DNA from: an uncultured Bacteroides sp.
GTDB lineage: Bacteria; Bacteroidota; Bacteroidia; Bacteroidales; Bacteroidaceae
Assembly (NCBI GenBank): GCA_944322345.1
Contig: CALUOO010000022.1
Coordinates: 1 to 33,747, forward strand
DNA: 33,747 nt
Direction: 5' to 3'
The position numbers and the translations under genes were made by a program. Below the pieces are notes generated by a model. The model worked only from the letters and a program-made list of their open reading frames with translations. It was not told the DNA's origin and did no database searches. This document shows, one piece after another, positions 7,413 to 15,361 of the stretch (position 1 is the first letter of the stretch; each line of letters begins with the position of its first letter).

Positions 7413-9494
7413 ATGGCTATGGAACATCCGAATAAGAAAAAAGGACTCTCATGGAGAGATCTGCTCTATAAAACATTATTATTTGCGGGTACAGTTACAC
7501 TGATTGTCTATTTTCTACCACGGGACGGAAAATTCAATTACCAGTTTGATATTAACAAGCCATGGAAATACGGACAACTAATCGCAACATTCGATTTCCC
7601 TATTTACAAAGAAGATGCAATCGTACAGCGAGAGCAAGACAGTCTGATGGCTTCTTTCCAGCCCTATTACGACATTAACAAAGACACAGAGAAAGAAGCA
7701 ATTGATAAGTTTAAAAGCAACTATCAAAAGCATCTGAAAAATATTTTCCCTTCTACCGACTATCTTTATCACATCGAAAAGATACTGAAAGACATCTATC
7801 ATATTGGGATAATCTCTACGGATGATATGCAACAGCTGCATAAAGACAGCACAACAGCTATCATGGTAATCGACGACAAATTAGCCAGTACTCAAACAAC
7901 AGCAAGTCTATTCACTGTAAAAAAAGCATACGAACATTTAATGGCTGCAGCTGATTCTCTGCATCTAAGCAGAGACATTTTACGTCAGTGTGCACTCAAT
8001 GAATATCTCAACCCTAATCTTATATTTGACCAGCAACGTACAGAAACTGCCAAGCATGAAATATTGAGCAATTACTCATGGGCCAATGGTCTGGTGCTCA
8101 GTGGTCAGAAAATCATCGACAGAGGAGAAATTGTTACCCCGGCTACTTACAACATTCTTGAGTCATTACGCAAAGAGTCTGAAAAAAGGAGTGATTCTAT
8201 TGAACAGACACGACTAATCTTAGGAGGACAAATTCTATTTGTAGGCATATTAATATTATGTTTTATGCTCTATCTAGATCTATTCCGGAAAGATTATTAT
8301 CAGCGCAAAAGATGCTTGTCGCTACTATTTACACTGATTGTCTTCTACAGTGTCATTACAGCCTTAATGATGTCACATAGCATAGCCAATGTATACATTA
8401 TTCCATATGCCATGCTGCCCATCATTATCAGAGTTTTTCTCGATTCACGAACGGCTTTCATTACCCATGCAGCCACCATTCTTTTGTGTTCCATATCACT
8501 TCGTTTTCCACACGAATTTATCCTGACACAACTAACTGCCGGATTAGTAGCCATTTATAGTTTACGGGAACTTTCACAACGTTCGCAGCTTTTCCGAACT
8601 GCAGTGCTTGTCATTCTAACTTATGCAGTTACCTATTTCGCTTTTGAATTAATGACAGAAAGCGCACTTTCCAATGATTTTTCTAAACTGAATGTACGTA
8701 TGTACATTTACTTCATCATCAATGGTATCCTATTGTTATTTGCTTATCCATTATTATTCCTGCTGGAAAAGATGTTCGGATTCACCTCCAACGTTACCTT
8801 GGTGGAACTTTCAAATATTAATAATGAACTGTTACGGCAAATGTCTGAAACCGTTCCTGGCACCTTCCAACATTCTATGCAAGTTGCCAATCTCGCAGCC
8901 GAGGCAGCCATACGGGTAGGGGCTAAAAGCCAACTCGTTCGTACCGGTGCACTATACCATGACATCGGAAAGATGGAAAATCCCGCATTTTTTACAGAAA
9001 ACCAGTCGGGAAATATAAATCCGCACAAAAATCTCAGTTATGAACAAAGCGCTCAAATCGTTATCAGCCACGTTACCAACGGACTAAAACTTGCAGACAA
9101 ACATAATCTGCCAACTGTTATCAAAGACTTCATCAGCACCCATCATGGACGTGGTAAAACCAAATATTTCTATATTTCATGGAGAAACGAACATCCGGGA
9201 GAAGAGCCAAACGAAGAGATGTTCACCTATCCCGGTCCTAATCCATTCACTAAAGAGCAGGCTATTCTGATGATGGCAGATTCTGTAGAAGCTGCATCAC
9301 GTAGTCTTCAGGAATATACCGAGGAAAGCATCAGCGGATTAGTGGAAAAAATCATCGATTCACAGGTGATGGAAGGATACTTCAAGGAATGTCCTATTAC
9401 CTTCAAGGACATAGCTACCGTAAAATCCGTTTTCAAAGAGAAGCTGAAAATTGCTTACCACACACGCATCAGCTATCCTGAGTTAAAGAAGTAA
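7413..9494 (+). CDS. Membrane HD-domain phosphohydrolase (7TMR-HD, PgpH type, likely c-di-AMP phosphodiesterase)
   Basis: This protein of about 693 residues has one N-terminal membrane helix (FAGTVTLIVYFLP), then an extracytoplasmic 7TMR-HDED domain (EDAIVQREQDSLMASFQPYY onward). A block of about seven membrane helices follows, then a cytoplasmic HD domain. The HD ligands are visible: H487 in TFQHSMQVANLA, H516-D517 in GALYHDIGKME, and STHHGRG further on. Characterised relatives such as Listeria PgpH hydrolyse cyclic di-AMP, so a role in c-di-AMP turnover is the best inference. The longer frame from 7380 adds MFFFVLFAKIS, encoded in the promoter-like T-tract, and I reject it. The 3' end overlaps the phosphatase gene on the other strand by 26 bp. 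Confidence 0.87.
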   Translation: MAMEHPNKKKGLSWRDLLYKTLLFAGTVTLIVYFLPRDGKFNYQFDINKPWKYGQLIATFDFPIYKEDAIVQREQDSLMASFQPYYDINKDTEKEAIDKFKSNYQKHLKNIFPSTDYLYHIEKILKDIYHIGIISTDDMQQLHKDSTTAIMVIDDKLASTQTTASLFTVKKAYEHLMAAADSLHLSRDILRQCALNEYLNPNLIFDQQRTETAKHEILSNYSWANGLVLSGQKIIDRGEIVTPATYNILESLRKESEKRSDSIEQTRLILGGQILFVGILILCFMLYLDLFRKDYYQRKRCLSLLFTLIVFYSVITALMMSHSIANVYIIPYAMLPIIIRVFLDSRTAFITHAATILLCSISLRFPHEFILTQLTAGLVAIYSLRELSQRSQLFRTAVLVILTYAVTYFAFELMTESALSNDFSKLNVRMYIYFIINGILLLFAYPLLFLLEKMFGFTSNVTLVELSNINNELLRQMSETVPGTFQHSMQVANLAAEAAIRVGAKSQLVRTGALYHDIGKMENPAFFTENQSGNINPHKNLSYEQSAQIVISHVTNGLKLADKHNLPTVIKDFISTHHGRGKTKYFYISWRNEHPGEEPNEEMFTYPGPNPFTKEQAILMMADSVEAASRSLQEYTEESISGLVEKIIDSQVMEGYFKECPITFKDIATVKSVFKEKLKIAYHTRISYPELKK

Positions 9495-9939
9495 GCAATC
9501 CGGCACAAGCGTCCTCTAAAATATCCAGAACGTACTCAAAGCCCTCGCCACCTCCATAATACGGATCGGGGACATGGTCAGCAATGGTTCGTGTACAATA
9601 TTCTGTCATGCGATGAATTTTTGTACATGCCTCCAACGAAGGAGCTTTCTCCTGCAAGTCGTCAATATTACGGTCATCCATACCAATTATCAGGTCGAAA
9701 TGTTCAAAGTCATCCGTCCGGACAGGACGCGAACGATGTTCCAGCCGATAACCACGACGCGCGGCATGAGCACGCATACGACTGTCCGGCAACTCTCCCT
9801 CATGATAGGAAAGTATGCCGGCAGAATCTATTTCAAACTCTTTCTCCAGTCCCTTTTCTTTCAATAAGTGCAACATCACACCTTCTGCTGCAGAACTACG
9901 ACAAATATTTCCAAGACAGACAAACAATATACGTTTCAT
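9469..9939 (-). CDS. Low-molecular-weight protein-tyrosine phosphatase
   Basis: This 156-residue cytoplasmic phosphatase has the P-loop C-x5-R near the N-terminus: C8 to R14 in VCLGNICRSSAAEG. The general-acid Asp is D125 in DHVPDPYYGG. Length and motif order match bacterial LMW-PTPs (Wzb/YwlE group), which act on phosphotyrosine or phosphoarginine proteins. The ATG at 9939 is chosen because the P-loop normally lies within ten residues of the start. An upstream ATG would add MHRFYNYVL. The gene is convergent with the HD phosphohydrolase and overlaps its last 26 bp. No capsule kinase genes are nearby, so its substrate is unknown. Confidence 0.92.
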   Translation of the reverse strand: MKRILFVCLGNICRSSAAEGVMLHLLKEKGLEKEFEIDSAGILSYHEGELPDSRMRAHAARRGYRLEHRSRPVRTDDFEHFDLIIGMDDRNIDDLQEKAPSLEACTKIHRMTEYCTRTIADHVPDPYYGGGEGFEYVLDILEDACAGLLTSLTQDS

Positions 9940-10000
9940 AAGAACATAGTTGTAAAAACGGTGCAAAAGTAAGAAAAATCAGAGAACTGGCAGAACACGA

Positions 10001-11797
10001 TTATAGCTTGTTGAGTAGTTCATTCGCCTTGTTCACTGTAACGGCAGCCGGGACTTCCGGCATAGAACCCAGTTGGAAGGGTGCTAAAAGACGCTCTATC
10101 CGTTTCAGTCCAGAGCGGTTACCGGATTCTGTAAATTCCCGACGAAGAATACGAATCTTCTCATGTGCCTGAATACCCTCGATCAGACGTTCAAAACGAA
10201 TAGAACTACGGGCACCCGGGTAAACCAGATACGTATCTCCAGCCGCCCAAGTACGAAAACGAGAATCAAGCAAAGGTTCAAGTGGCCAACTGTTATAAGC
10301 CCAGCGCAAATAACCATCCAGCTGGTCTTTAGCAGAATAATAACTTAGCCAAACTGCCTCTGCCGGATCAGAAAAAGTAAACGTATTTGGATGCGCTTCG
10401 GAACAACAAGTATAATAAGTAGTCGGCTTCCCCTCTGCTATGCGCCGATCACGCACCTCATCCGGAAAGCGTTGGTTTATGGCTATACAATAATCATACA
10501 ATTCCTTTTCAATCTCCGGATGATAATTCCCGGCAAGTGAAACTTTAAAATCCGGATCGGCCGCACGGATCACCTTCAGCGTCTTCCGCATAACCTCCAT
10601 CGGACGTTCGTCCATAGCAATGGCCGTGCGTTCGAACCAGCCTTTCTCACGCAGATGACGTGAAAAAGAGCGTAGCATTGTAGTCCAGAACTCTTCGTAT
10701 ACAGCATCGCCCGGAGCGCATTCTAGTGACTGGAACGAATCTGTTGCCTGGTCGTAGTAACGGAACGAAAGCTTCCATGGCACCATCGAATAACAATTAA
10801 TCTGTTTGTCGATGCCAACACTTTGCATGAATTCTACCCAACGGTCGAAGATGGTATAGTCGAAAAGCCACGAACCATCGGCACGTTTCATCCATGTCAC
10901 CATTGATCCGAAAGCATCTTCCGTCTGACCATTCCACGGCCGGTCGGTAATAGTTGCTGTAACGATCTTCTGTCCAGCATCGGCAAGCATCTTCATCAAC
11001 GGGCGCATAGCATCCAAGTGTTCTTCACTCCACAAAGGTACTTGATAATAGCGTGCCACAGCATACGGATTCTGCCATAAATCCAGATGATATGCCCATT
11101 TAGAAGGTTCGGGCAAGACGCGTTCGGAAACTTGAATCTCCAATGAAAGGCGATGAAGCACCACCTCACCCTCGCTAACCAACAACTCCCCTTTGTATGT
11201 TCCGGGAACAGCAGACTGCGGAATACGACACTGTACCCATATAGGCTGCACAGTATATACAGGCAACTGCATCTCGGCAACACGATGATCTATCACATCA
11301 GCTACCAGAGAAGAATCAAAATCTACAGCCTTTCGATAACCACAACCACCACGGCCATCTTTATTGAGTTCGTCGGTCATCACATAGCGGATAAATGAAG
11401 CAGAAAGAGATTCGGAAGACAGTAGATTACCTTTACGGTCCTTAAAATCAGAAAAACAGGTACGAATTTTCTTCAAATCCCGTCCTGTCCAAAGTACAGC
11501 CTGAGCATTGACACGTTCGCCACGCCAGCCTGTCAACGACAATGAATTATGCTGTTTTAACTGTGGCACACGATGCTTGGCATACCGTTCATCGGTTGTT
11601 CCCCACGAAAGGAACGAGGAGGTTACTTCTGCCCACTCCGTTTCTTGAGGCCGATCAGGATCTGGCAGTTCCTGATAGGAACCGACAGGGAAACGCGGCT
11701 GTCCAGTAGGAACACCGCACTGTGTTACGCCTTGTTGGGCAAACATTGTAGCAACGCCCAGCAGCCCAAAAGCCGCAAAAAGAATTGTTTGTTTCAT
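10001..11797 (-). CDS. Secreted DUF4091 glycoside-hydrolase-like protein
   Basis: This 598-residue protein starts MKQTILFAAFGLLGVATMFA, a signal peptide. The middle is a beta-sandwich region (VNAQAVLWTGRDLKKIRTCFSD; GTYKGELLVSEGEVVLHRL) followed by a barrel-like domain with W-rich segments (FERTAIAMDERPMEVM). The C-terminal part matches DUF4091: RWAYNSWPLEPLLDSRF, GDTYLVYPGARSSIRFERL and EGIQAHEKIRILRREF. DUF4091 proteins are common in Bacteroides glycan-use loci and resemble glycoside hydrolases, but the substrate is not visible here. The frame runs further upstream to 11866, overlapping priA. The 11797 start is preferred because it puts the signal peptide at the N-terminus. It lies 52 bp after priA and may be co-transcribed. 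Confidence 0.82.
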   Translation of the reverse strand: MKQTILFAAFGLLGVATMFAQQGVTQCGVPTGQPRFPVGSYQELPDPDRPQETEWAEVTSSFLSWGTTDERYAKHRVPQLKQHNSLSLTGWRGERVNAQAVLWTGRDLKKIRTCFSDFKDRKGNLLSSESLSASFIRYVMTDELNKDGRGGCGYRKAVDFDSSLVADVIDHRVAEMQLPVYTVQPIWVQCRIPQSAVPGTYKGELLVSEGEVVLHRLSLEIQVSERVLPEPSKWAYHLDLWQNPYAVARYYQVPLWSEEHLDAMRPLMKMLADAGQKIVTATITDRPWNGQTEDAFGSMVTWMKRADGSWLFDYTIFDRWVEFMQSVGIDKQINCYSMVPWKLSFRYYDQATDSFQSLECAPGDAVYEEFWTTMLRSFSRHLREKGWFERTAIAMDERPMEVMRKTLKVIRAADPDFKVSLAGNYHPEIEKELYDYCIAINQRFPDEVRDRRIAEGKPTTYYTCCSEAHPNTFTFSDPAEAVWLSYYSAKDQLDGYLRWAYNSWPLEPLLDSRFRTWAAGDTYLVYPGARSSIRFERLIEGIQAHEKIRILRREFTESGNRSGLKRIERLLAPFQLGSMPEVPAAVTVNKANELLNKL

Positions 11798-11849
11798 GGT
11801 TACATATATAATATAGGTGAAAAATGCGTTTTTATCCTTCCGAAAAGAA

Positions 11850-14306
11850 TCATAGCGGATCGACATCGTAATAGACCATCACCGATCGGTAATCTGGCTC
11901 CTCTCCTATTGCTTTCTGTACGCTGAGCAACAATTCGCGTACACGCGTCATCGGAGCGTTGTGTTCAATCTTAACCACTATTTTCTTAATAAACAGTGTC
12001 TGCACACGTGCTACGGGCGGTTTATCAGGTCCCAAAATACGACGTCCGAACGAAACACGCAATCGCTGAGCCATACTTTCCGCTGCACGATCGAGCAATG
12101 CTTCGTCCCGATGTTTCAGGTAGACATAAACCAACCGGAAGAAAGGCGGATAGTGAAAAAGTTGACGCTCGGCAAGCTGTGCCTGCACCATTTCTTCGTA
12201 ATCGTTGTGCATCACCTGTCGGATGATAGGATGGTCGATGCTCTTTGTCTGAAGAATCACCCGCCCGCGCTGTCCGCGTCTCCCGGCACGACCAGCCACC
12301 TGCGCCATAAGTTGAAAGGCACGCTCGTAAGCCCGGAAGTCCGGATAATTCAACATTGTATCAGCATTCAGAATACCCACCACCGAAACACGGTCAAAGT
12401 CTAGTCCCTTCGACACCATTTGCGTGCCGATCAGTATCTGCGTACGTCCTTGTTCAAAGTCGGCTATGATTTTTTCGTAGGCAGTACGCGTACGGGTAGT
12501 GTCAAGATCCATACGCGCCACAGATGCCTCCGGGAAAAGTGTTCGGATGTCATCTTCGATCTTCTCCGTACCGAAACCGCGATGCACAATTTCCGTTCCC
12601 TCGCAGGCAGGGCAGCGTCGTGGGAGCTGATAAGTATAGCCACAGTAATGACAGGTCAGCTGCCCCAAGTTCTTATGATATGTCAGGCTGACATCACAGT
12701 CCTTACAGCGTGGCACCCAGCCACACGTCCGACACTCTACCATCGGTGCAAAACCTCGGCGGTTCTGGAAGAGAATCACCTGTTCGCCCCGTTCCAATGC
12801 TTCACGCATCAACTGTACAAGTAACGGTGAGAACTGCCCTATCATCCGCTTCTTGCGGTGCAACTCCTTGATGTCGACCGGAATAATCTCCGGTAGCTGA
12901 ATTTCCATAAAACGTTCCTTCAACTCTACCAGCCCGAATTTGCCAGTATGGGCATTCTGCCACGTCTCGATGGCAGGAGTCGCCGTACCCAACAGGGTTT
13001 TGGCACCAAACATCGAAGCAAGTACGATAGCGGCATTGCGTGCATGATACCGTGGTGCAGGATCCTGCTGCTTATAAGTGGTTTCATGTTCCTCATCGAC
13101 GATAACAAGCCCTAATCTGTGAAACGGCAAGAAAACCGACGAACGTACACCAAGAATAATGTCGTAACTCGCTTCCGACAGTTGTTTCTGCCATATCTCG
13201 ACACGCTCTGCATCGGGGAATTTGGAGTGGTAAACACCCAACCGTGTACCGAATACCCGACGAAGCCGTTCAGTGATCTGTGTAGTCAGTGCAATCTCGG
13301 GCAGCAGATAGAGCACCTGTTTTCCCTGCCGCAGCGTCTCTTGTATCAGATGTATATAAATTTCAGTCTTTCCACTGGAGGTGACTCCATGTAACAAGAC
13401 TACATTTTTTTCTGTGAATTGATGAAGGATTCCCTCGTAGGCACGTTGTTGGAATGCATTAAGCGGATTCAGTCCAACCGTTTCGTGTGTCTCTGCCGAC
13501 AATCTGCCAATTTCAGCATGATAGACCTCGAAGATTTTCTTCTCCACCAGTCCATCGAGCACGGCTGCCGACACACCGGCTTGTTTCAGTAGATCGCGTT
13601 TTGTAATCTCACGCACAGTTCCTCCACCCAGCAGGCCGGACGCTTCGACATATTTCATCAGCAGCGCCAATTGTTTAGGTGCCCGTCCCAACAGGTCGAA
13701 GAGAATGTGAAGACGCCGCTCGTCTGCCGCACCAGCAAGCCGCACCCGAGCTTCCGTTTTGGGCTTGTAGGTACGTTTCAGCTCCTCCTTGACGAAAATC
13801 GCTTCACGGTCGAGCAGTGATTTGACAACAGACAGTGTGTTACGAAAGCCAGATGATTTTTCCAGTTTCGTGACACTCTGTGGCGATTCCGCCGCCAACA
13901 GATCAAGCACTCGTTGTTCCCTATCAGGCAGTGGTGTGTCAGCCATAAAGTCCGGATTGTAAGCGACCACCGTCTCACTTTCCAACTTCAATCCCGAAGG
14001 CAGTGCAGCTTTATAAACGTCTCCTGTAGTACAAAGGTAATAATCTGCCACCCATTGCCAGAAGCGGAACTGGTCAGGAAGCAGTATGGGAGTCCTGTCG
14101 AGCAGTGCGGTGATATCCTTCACCTCATAATCTGTCGGCGGACAAAAATGAATATTCTGTACAATTGCAGTGTAGAATTTCTTCTTTCCAAACGACACCA
14201 CTACACGAGAGCCAATCACAGCTTCTTCTGCCCATTCATCGGGCAACCCGTAAGTAAACGCCTTCGGTAGGGGAAGCGGAAGTATGACATCTACATATTT
14301 TTTCAT
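11850..14306 (-). CDS. priA: Primosomal protein N' (replication restart helicase PriA)
   Basis: This 818-residue protein has the full PriA architecture. The 3'-OH-binding domain spans about residues 1-100 (DVILPLPLPKAFTYGLP), then comes a winged-helix region. The superfamily 2 helicase core has Walker A GVTSSGKT (307-314), the DEEH box (404-407) and GTATP (440-444). A zinc-binding insertion carries eight cysteines at 525, 528, 534, 537, 552, 555, 565 and 568. Helicase motifs V-VI (GTQMVSKGLDFDRVSVV; AGRAGRRGQRGRV) and a C-terminal domain complete it. PriA reloads DnaB at collapsed forks. A -7 box lies 53 bp upstream. All key residues are present. Confidence 0.96.
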   Translation of the reverse strand: MKKYVDVILPLPLPKAFTYGLPDEWAEEAVIGSRVVVSFGKKKFYTAIVQNIHFCPPTDYEVKDITALLDRTPILLPDQFRFWQWVADYYLCTTGDVYKAALPSGLKLESETVVAYNPDFMADTPLPDREQRVLDLLAAESPQSVTKLEKSSGFRNTLSVVKSLLDREAIFVKEELKRTYKPKTEARVRLAGAADERRLHILFDLLGRAPKQLALLMKYVEASGLLGGGTVREITKRDLLKQAGVSAAVLDGLVEKKIFEVYHAEIGRLSAETHETVGLNPLNAFQQRAYEGILHQFTEKNVVLLHGVTSSGKTEIYIHLIQETLRQGKQVLYLLPEIALTTQITERLRRVFGTRLGVYHSKFPDAERVEIWQKQLSEASYDIILGVRSSVFLPFHRLGLVIVDEEHETTYKQQDPAPRYHARNAAIVLASMFGAKTLLGTATPAIETWQNAHTGKFGLVELKERFMEIQLPEIIPVDIKELHRKKRMIGQFSPLLVQLMREALERGEQVILFQNRRGFAPMVECRTCGWVPRCKDCDVSLTYHKNLGQLTCHYCGYTYQLPRRCPACEGTEIVHRGFGTEKIEDDIRTLFPEASVARMDLDTTRTRTAYEKIIADFEQGRTQILIGTQMVSKGLDFDRVSVVGILNADTMLNYPDFRAYERAFQLMAQVAGRAGRRGQRGRVILQTKSIDHPIIRQVMHNDYEEMVQAQLAERQLFHYPPFFRLVYVYLKHRDEALLDRAAESMAQRLRVSFGRRILGPDKPPVARVQTLFIKKIVVKIEHNAPMTRVRELLLSVQKAIGEEPDYRSVMVYYDVDPL

Positions 14307-14358
14307 CCGATGTTACTATATATAAAATAAGGTATAAAAGATGAGCACATCCATACAG

Positions 14359-14366
14359 CAAACTTA
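14359..14366 (-). promoter_or_regulatory. Putative -7 box for priA
   Basis: On the minus strand TAAGTTTG fits TAnnTTTG, 53 bp before the priA ATG. No convincing -33 TTTG was found. Confidence 0.5.
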
Positions 14367-14430
14367 CGGAAAAATCCTAGATTTATTGTCCATCTTTATA
14401 GAAAATTCTAATCATAAACATGGAACAAAT

Positions 14431-14520
14431 AGTTTCATGCCTATGAAACTCCCAGTTCGTTGCCTATGAAACTGTGAGTTCGATACGATGGAACTCACAG
14501 TTCGCTGCAATGAAATCGAC
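14431..14520. repeat. Array of short dyad repeats (ATGAAACT-nnn-AGTTC units)
   Basis: This 90-bp stretch upstream of priA contains AGTTTCAT then four copies of ATGAAACT or a close variant (starts near 14443, 14466, 14488 and 14510), spaced 22-23 bp apart. The first three are each followed by nnnAGTTC, so each of these unit cores is itself a small palindrome such as GAACT-CAC-AGTTC. The units are imperfect and are followed by the terminator at 14548-14580. It could be a protein-binding array, an RNA hairpin set or a decaying intergenic repeat. The rest of the 14307-14625 gap holds only the priA promoter region and that terminator. Confidence 0.6.
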
Positions 14521-14547
14521 TTTTCCTGATTTAGCTAGAATAAAGAA

Positions 14548-14580
14548 ACCCTACAGTCTTTATCACAAAGACCGCAGGGT
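14548..14580 (-). terminator. Rho-independent terminator after the outer-membrane barrel gene
   Basis: A 14-bp imperfect stem pairs positions 14548-14561 with 14567-14580 (two mismatches) around a 5-nt loop. On the minus strand it is followed by a T-rich run (TTCTTTATT). It lies 46 bp past the stop codon of the barrel gene. Confidence 0.75.
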
Positions 14581-14625
14581 ATTAACAAAAATATTGCTAT
14601 ATAAAATAGTAAATACGAAAGACTC

Positions 14626-15225
14626 TTAGAAAATATAAGCTACAGACACTTGCCATGTCTTTGTCTTATAGGAGCCTAATTCCTCACCTTCATCTTTCAA
14701 TTTGGCTGTATCGCCCAGAGGTATATTATAGTTGGCTCCTACCTGCAGATGGCGGAATAGTTTAAGACCAGCTCCAACATTAATTCCGACTTCACTTTTT
14801 CTTTTATCAACATCTGTATCGTAGACTTTCTTGTCTTTTGAAAAGTCGAAATAGAAATCGGGACCTGCAGCCAGATAGACACCCAACATGCTTCCCAATC
14901 CTATAGTATATTTCAGATTGACCGGAATATCAAATCCGTTTTGCTTCAACGTAGTGCTGCTTTCTCCATCAGACACTTTCACACCGCGCTGCGCAAAGAG
15001 CAGCGATGCATCTACACCTAATCCCAATCCGGGAATAGTGAATTCGGCCATCGGTCCAATAAAGAACCCAGTAAAATTATCCTTCTTGAAATTATCTCCT
15101 ATATTCGAGAAGTCTGCCTGCGAGAGGTTTACACCTCCTTTTACACCCAAGTGAAACTGTGCTTGCGCGGGAATTGCCACTGCCATGCAAAGCACCATCA
15201 GTAAACCACTAATCCATTTTTTCAT
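14626..15225 (-). CDS. Outer-membrane beta-barrel protein (PorT / OMP_b-brl family)
   Basis: This 199-residue protein begins with a signal peptide, MKKWISGLLMVLCMAVAIPA, cleaved after QAQ. The mature part is an eight-strand-like barrel with alternating hydrophobic residues and glycine-rich turns: FHLGVKGGVNLSQADF, FTGFFIGPMAEFTIPGLGLG and VGINVGAGLKLFRHLQVGANY. It ends with a C-terminal aromatic residue (VSVAYIF), as usual for outer-membrane barrels. Function is unknown; Bacteroidota encode many such small barrels. A second ATG two codons upstream (15231) is equally possible. It has its own promoter at 15251-15280 and terminator at 14548-14580, so it looks monocistronic. Confidence 0.85.
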   Translation of the reverse strand: MKKWISGLLMVLCMAVAIPAQAQFHLGVKGGVNLSQADFSNIGDNFKKDNFTGFFIGPMAEFTIPGLGLGVDASLLFAQRGVKVSDGESSTTLKQNGFDIPVNLKYTIGLGSMLGVYLAAGPDFYFDFSKDKKVYDTDVDKRKSEVGINVGAGLKLFRHLQVGANYNIPLGDTAKLKDEGEELGSYKTKTWQVSVAYIF

Positions 15226-15250
15226 AATCATTACTTTTTATAATTCAGGG

Positions 15251-15280
15251 CAAAGATAAACATCTTGCCAATAAATCAAA
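15251..15280 (-). promoter_or_regulatory. Bacteroides-type promoter for the outer-membrane barrel gene
   Basis: On the minus strand TTTG (15277-15280) is followed after 18 bp by TATCTTTG (15251-15258). This is a good match to the -33/-7 pair, with the -7 box 25 bp before the start codon. Confidence 0.7.
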
Positions 15281-15309
15281 CAAAGAGCCTAACATTTTGT
15301 TCACAAAAA

Positions 15310-15337
15310 GAGGCGTACCGTTCAAACGATACGCCTC
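15310..15337 (-). terminator. Rho-independent terminator after the glutaminase-family gene
   Basis: GAGGCGTA (15310-15317) pairs with TACGCCTC (15330-15337), with further pairing of CGTT and AACG inside. On the minus strand a TTTTTG run follows at once. It lies 24 bp past the stop codon of the large upstream gene. Confidence 0.85.
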
Positions 15338-15361
15338 CAAGCAGTTATGTAATTTCTAAAA

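Noticed and set aside
11798-11866. Longer N-terminus for the DUF4091 protein starting at 11866
   Set aside because: It would bury the signal peptide 23 residues inside the protein and overlap priA.
14431-14520. CRISPR-like array
   Set aside because: Units are short and degenerate, repeat almost directly without unique spacers, and no cas genes are present.
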